From Lentzea albida (GTDB taxonomy: Bacteria > Actinomycetota > Actinomycetes > Mycobacteriales > Pseudonocardiaceae): DNA of 64,000 bases. Shown here piece after piece: positions 63,207 to 64,000 of the stretch (the first letter of the stretch is position 1; every line of letters begins with the position of its first letter). Under the pieces are notes generated by a model. That model was not told the origin of the DNA. It was given only the letters and a program-made list of their open reading frames with translations, and did not search any database. The stretch is taken from positions 372,001 to 436,000 of the forward strand of contig NZ_FOFV01000003.1 in the NCBI RefSeq assembly GCF_900111005.1, in the 5' to 3' direction. A program made the position numbers and the translations under genes.

Positions 63207-63482
63207 GTGAGGACTTTGTTGTGGTGCGCCGCTATGACGTTCGTGTGGCTTGGCACGATGGCGTACCTGGCCCTCGACGATCCCGGCTACATCGATCCGC
63301 GGTCCGTCATCGGGTCGGCGGTGGGCTGGGTGGTGGCCACCGCGTTGAGCTGGCTGGTGTTGCGGCGCGCGAAGGCTCCGAGGTTGTGGGAGATCGCGGT
63401 CGTCACGGCTCCTGCGTCGCTGGTGACGCTGGTGTTCGTGAGCGTGGGTGCGGCCTTCGTGGCTCCGCCGCCCGTGGCCTGA
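63207..63482 (+). CDS. Small uncharacterised membrane protein
   Basis: 91 residues with three likely transmembrane helices (LLWCAAMTFVWLGTMAYLAL, SVIGSAVGWVVATALSWLVL, VVTAPASLVTLVFVSVGAAF) and a short cytoplasmic loop between. No family recognised. Start is GTG 63207, though the ribosome site is weak. It is followed by another small membrane-protein gene 37 bp away on the same strand; the two may be one unit. Confidence 0.6.
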   Translation: MRTLLWCAAMTFVWLGTMAYLALDDPGYIDPRSVIGSAVGWVVATALSWLVLRRAKAPRLWEIAVVTAPASLVTLVFVSVGAAFVAPPPVA

Positions 63483-63519
63483 CGTGGACGACACCGCAGC
63501 GGCTGACAGGCTGGGGGGC

Positions 63520-63804
63520 ATGCACTCCCATCGGCCCATTTGGCACTGCCTGGCGTTCGCCGGTGTCTGGTACGCGGCGATCGTCCTGCTCAACCTGGTC
63601 ACCGGCGGCGGCGGTGAGGGGCTGCGGGCCGCCGTGCTCGGGGTGGTGCCGTGGCTCGGTGCGGCCGCCGCGTTGATGCGGGTCGGGCACGGTGACGTGA
63701 AGGCGTGGCGGCTGGTCGTCCTGGGGTTGCCGATCTTCTACTTCCTGTGGGCGATCACCGTGGTCGTCGCCTACCGGTTCGTCGCCGTGCCGGTGTCCGG
63801 CTGA
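63520..63804 (+). CDS. Small uncharacterised membrane protein
   Basis: 94 residues with three hydrophobic segments (CLAFAGVWYAAIVLLNLVTG, RAAVLGVVPWLGAAAAL and LVVLGLPIFYFLWAITVVVA). No family recognised. ATG 63520 follows GGGGGG; upstream codons in this frame are not needed. It lies 37 bp after the previous membrane-protein gene and a strong hairpin follows it. Confidence 0.65.
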   Translation: MHSHRPIWHCLAFAGVWYAAIVLLNLVTGGGGEGLRAAVLGVVPWLGAAAALMRVGHGDVKAWRLVVLGLPIFYFLWAITVVVAYRFVAVPVSG

Positions 63805-63812
63805 CATGCGAA

Positions 63813-63842
63813 AAGGGGACCGGCCAGCAGGCCGGTCCCCTT
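63813..63842. terminator. Intrinsic terminator between the membrane-protein gene and apt
   Basis: A 13-bp perfect stem (aaggggaccggcc/ggccggtcccctt) with a 4-base loop, between convergent genes. Confidence 0.85.
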
Positions 63843-63857
63843 CCGATCGAAACGTTC

Positions 63858-64000
63858 CTAGACCGCCATCAGGGCGCTGACCTCGCGGCCCGCGAGCCTG
63901 GAGCGTCCGCCCAGGGCGGTGATCTCCAGAACCACGGACACGCCCGTCACGATGCCGCCCGCGCGCTCCACCAGGGTGCACGCCGCCTCGGCGGTGCCGC
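63858..64000 (-). CDS. apt: Adenine phosphoribosyltransferase, C-terminal part (5' end outside the window)
   Basis: The last 47 codons of a minus-strand gene run off the right edge. The residues GTAEAACTLVERAGG, GVSVVLEITALGGRSRLAG and REVSALMAV match the C-terminal helix and strand of bacterial APRT, which makes AMP from adenine and PRPP. In many actinobacteria apt lies just upstream of rel, and the same is true here except for the inserted segment. The N-terminal PRPP-binding half cannot be seen. Confidence 0.85.
   Translation of the reverse strand, partial: GTAEAACTLVERAGGIVTGVSVVLEITALGGRSRLAGREVSALMAV

Noticed and set aside
62764..63210. A plus-strand open frame of 148 codons across the 8-bp repeat
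   Set aside because: It consists mostly of the translated repeat, with Gly/Arg/Ala runs in every frame, and no ribosome site or family.
1..64000. tRNA or rRNA genes and insertion-sequence ends
   Set aside because: I looked for cloverleaf-like and rRNA motifs and for transposase motifs and found none that I could support.

Overview
The window is very GC-rich, uses GTG starts freely, and carries actinobacterial hallmarks: a mycothiol-type TIGR03084 protein, XRE/DUF5753-DUF397 pairs, an AfsR/SARP regulator, a DUF222-HNH protein and a LexA box of the mycobacterial/actinomycete type. It looks like chromosomal DNA of a filamentous actinomycete, most likely Pseudonocardiaceae (Lentzea/Saccharothrix-like). 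The family call is inference. No rRNA, tRNA, CRISPR array, transposase or integrase was recognised.

Layout. 1-9.98 kb: a truncated beta-helix repeat protein, patatin lipase, alkaline-phosphatase-fold enzyme, Tex, a lipoprotein solute-binding protein, and an SDR/FAD-oxidoreductase pair. 9.97-13.2 kb: an SRPBCC protein, a full-length DUF4041-T5orf172 protein with a half-length paralogue beside it, and a short luciferase-like oxidoreductase. 13.2-21.5 kb: two divergent secreted cell-wall-type enzymes (M15-like and NlpC/P60-like), a 946-residue SARP/NB-ARC/TPR regulator, Mug glycosylase, a HAD protein, a small ArfA/ArfC-like membrane module, and a 5'-nucleotidase-family enzyme. 21.5-27.2 kb: a PhoP-like two-component system followed by two tandem GT39 glycosyltransferases, with TCACAGC-type direct repeats before both. 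27.2-36.5 kb: SGNH hydrolase, a phosphotransferase with a damaged catalytic loop, AspRS, two HEAT-like proteins and three tandem secreted subtilisins. 36.6-46.8 kb: a regulator-like gene, then an operon tetR-TIGR03084-atuA-atuA C-domain-ACAD-carboxyltransferase-biotin carboxylase-ACAD-hydrolase in which nearly every stop overlaps the next start. It resembles acyclic-terpene/branched acyl-CoA carboxylation pathways. 46.8-54.2 kb: a HemK-like methyltransferase, an NTF2-like protein behind a palindromic promoter, an intein-split radical SAM protein (SplB/Rv2578c type) with a LexA box, PnuC-NadR NAD salvage, YibE/F, DUF1304 and a spermidine-synthase-like protein. 54.2-64 kb: hisS, a glyoxalase-II-like hydrolase, a membrane cyclophilin, rel, and at the right edge the 3' end of apt.

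The series splB-hisS-glyoxalase II-ppiB-rel-apt has the same order and orientations as Rv2578c-Rv2584c of Mycobacterium tuberculosis (recalled, not searched). Against that backbone, 60.2-63.8 kb between rel and apt is an insertion: an XRE/DUF397 pair, an HNH protein, a 0.68-kb gene-free stretch with an 8-bp G-rich tandem repeat, and two small membrane proteins.

Most interesting: the PhoP-like regulon joining the two-component system to the GT39 pair, the tightly coupled AtuA-type operon with a split AtuA, the intein plus LexA box at splB, the DUF4041 pair, and the rel-apt insertion with its repeat.
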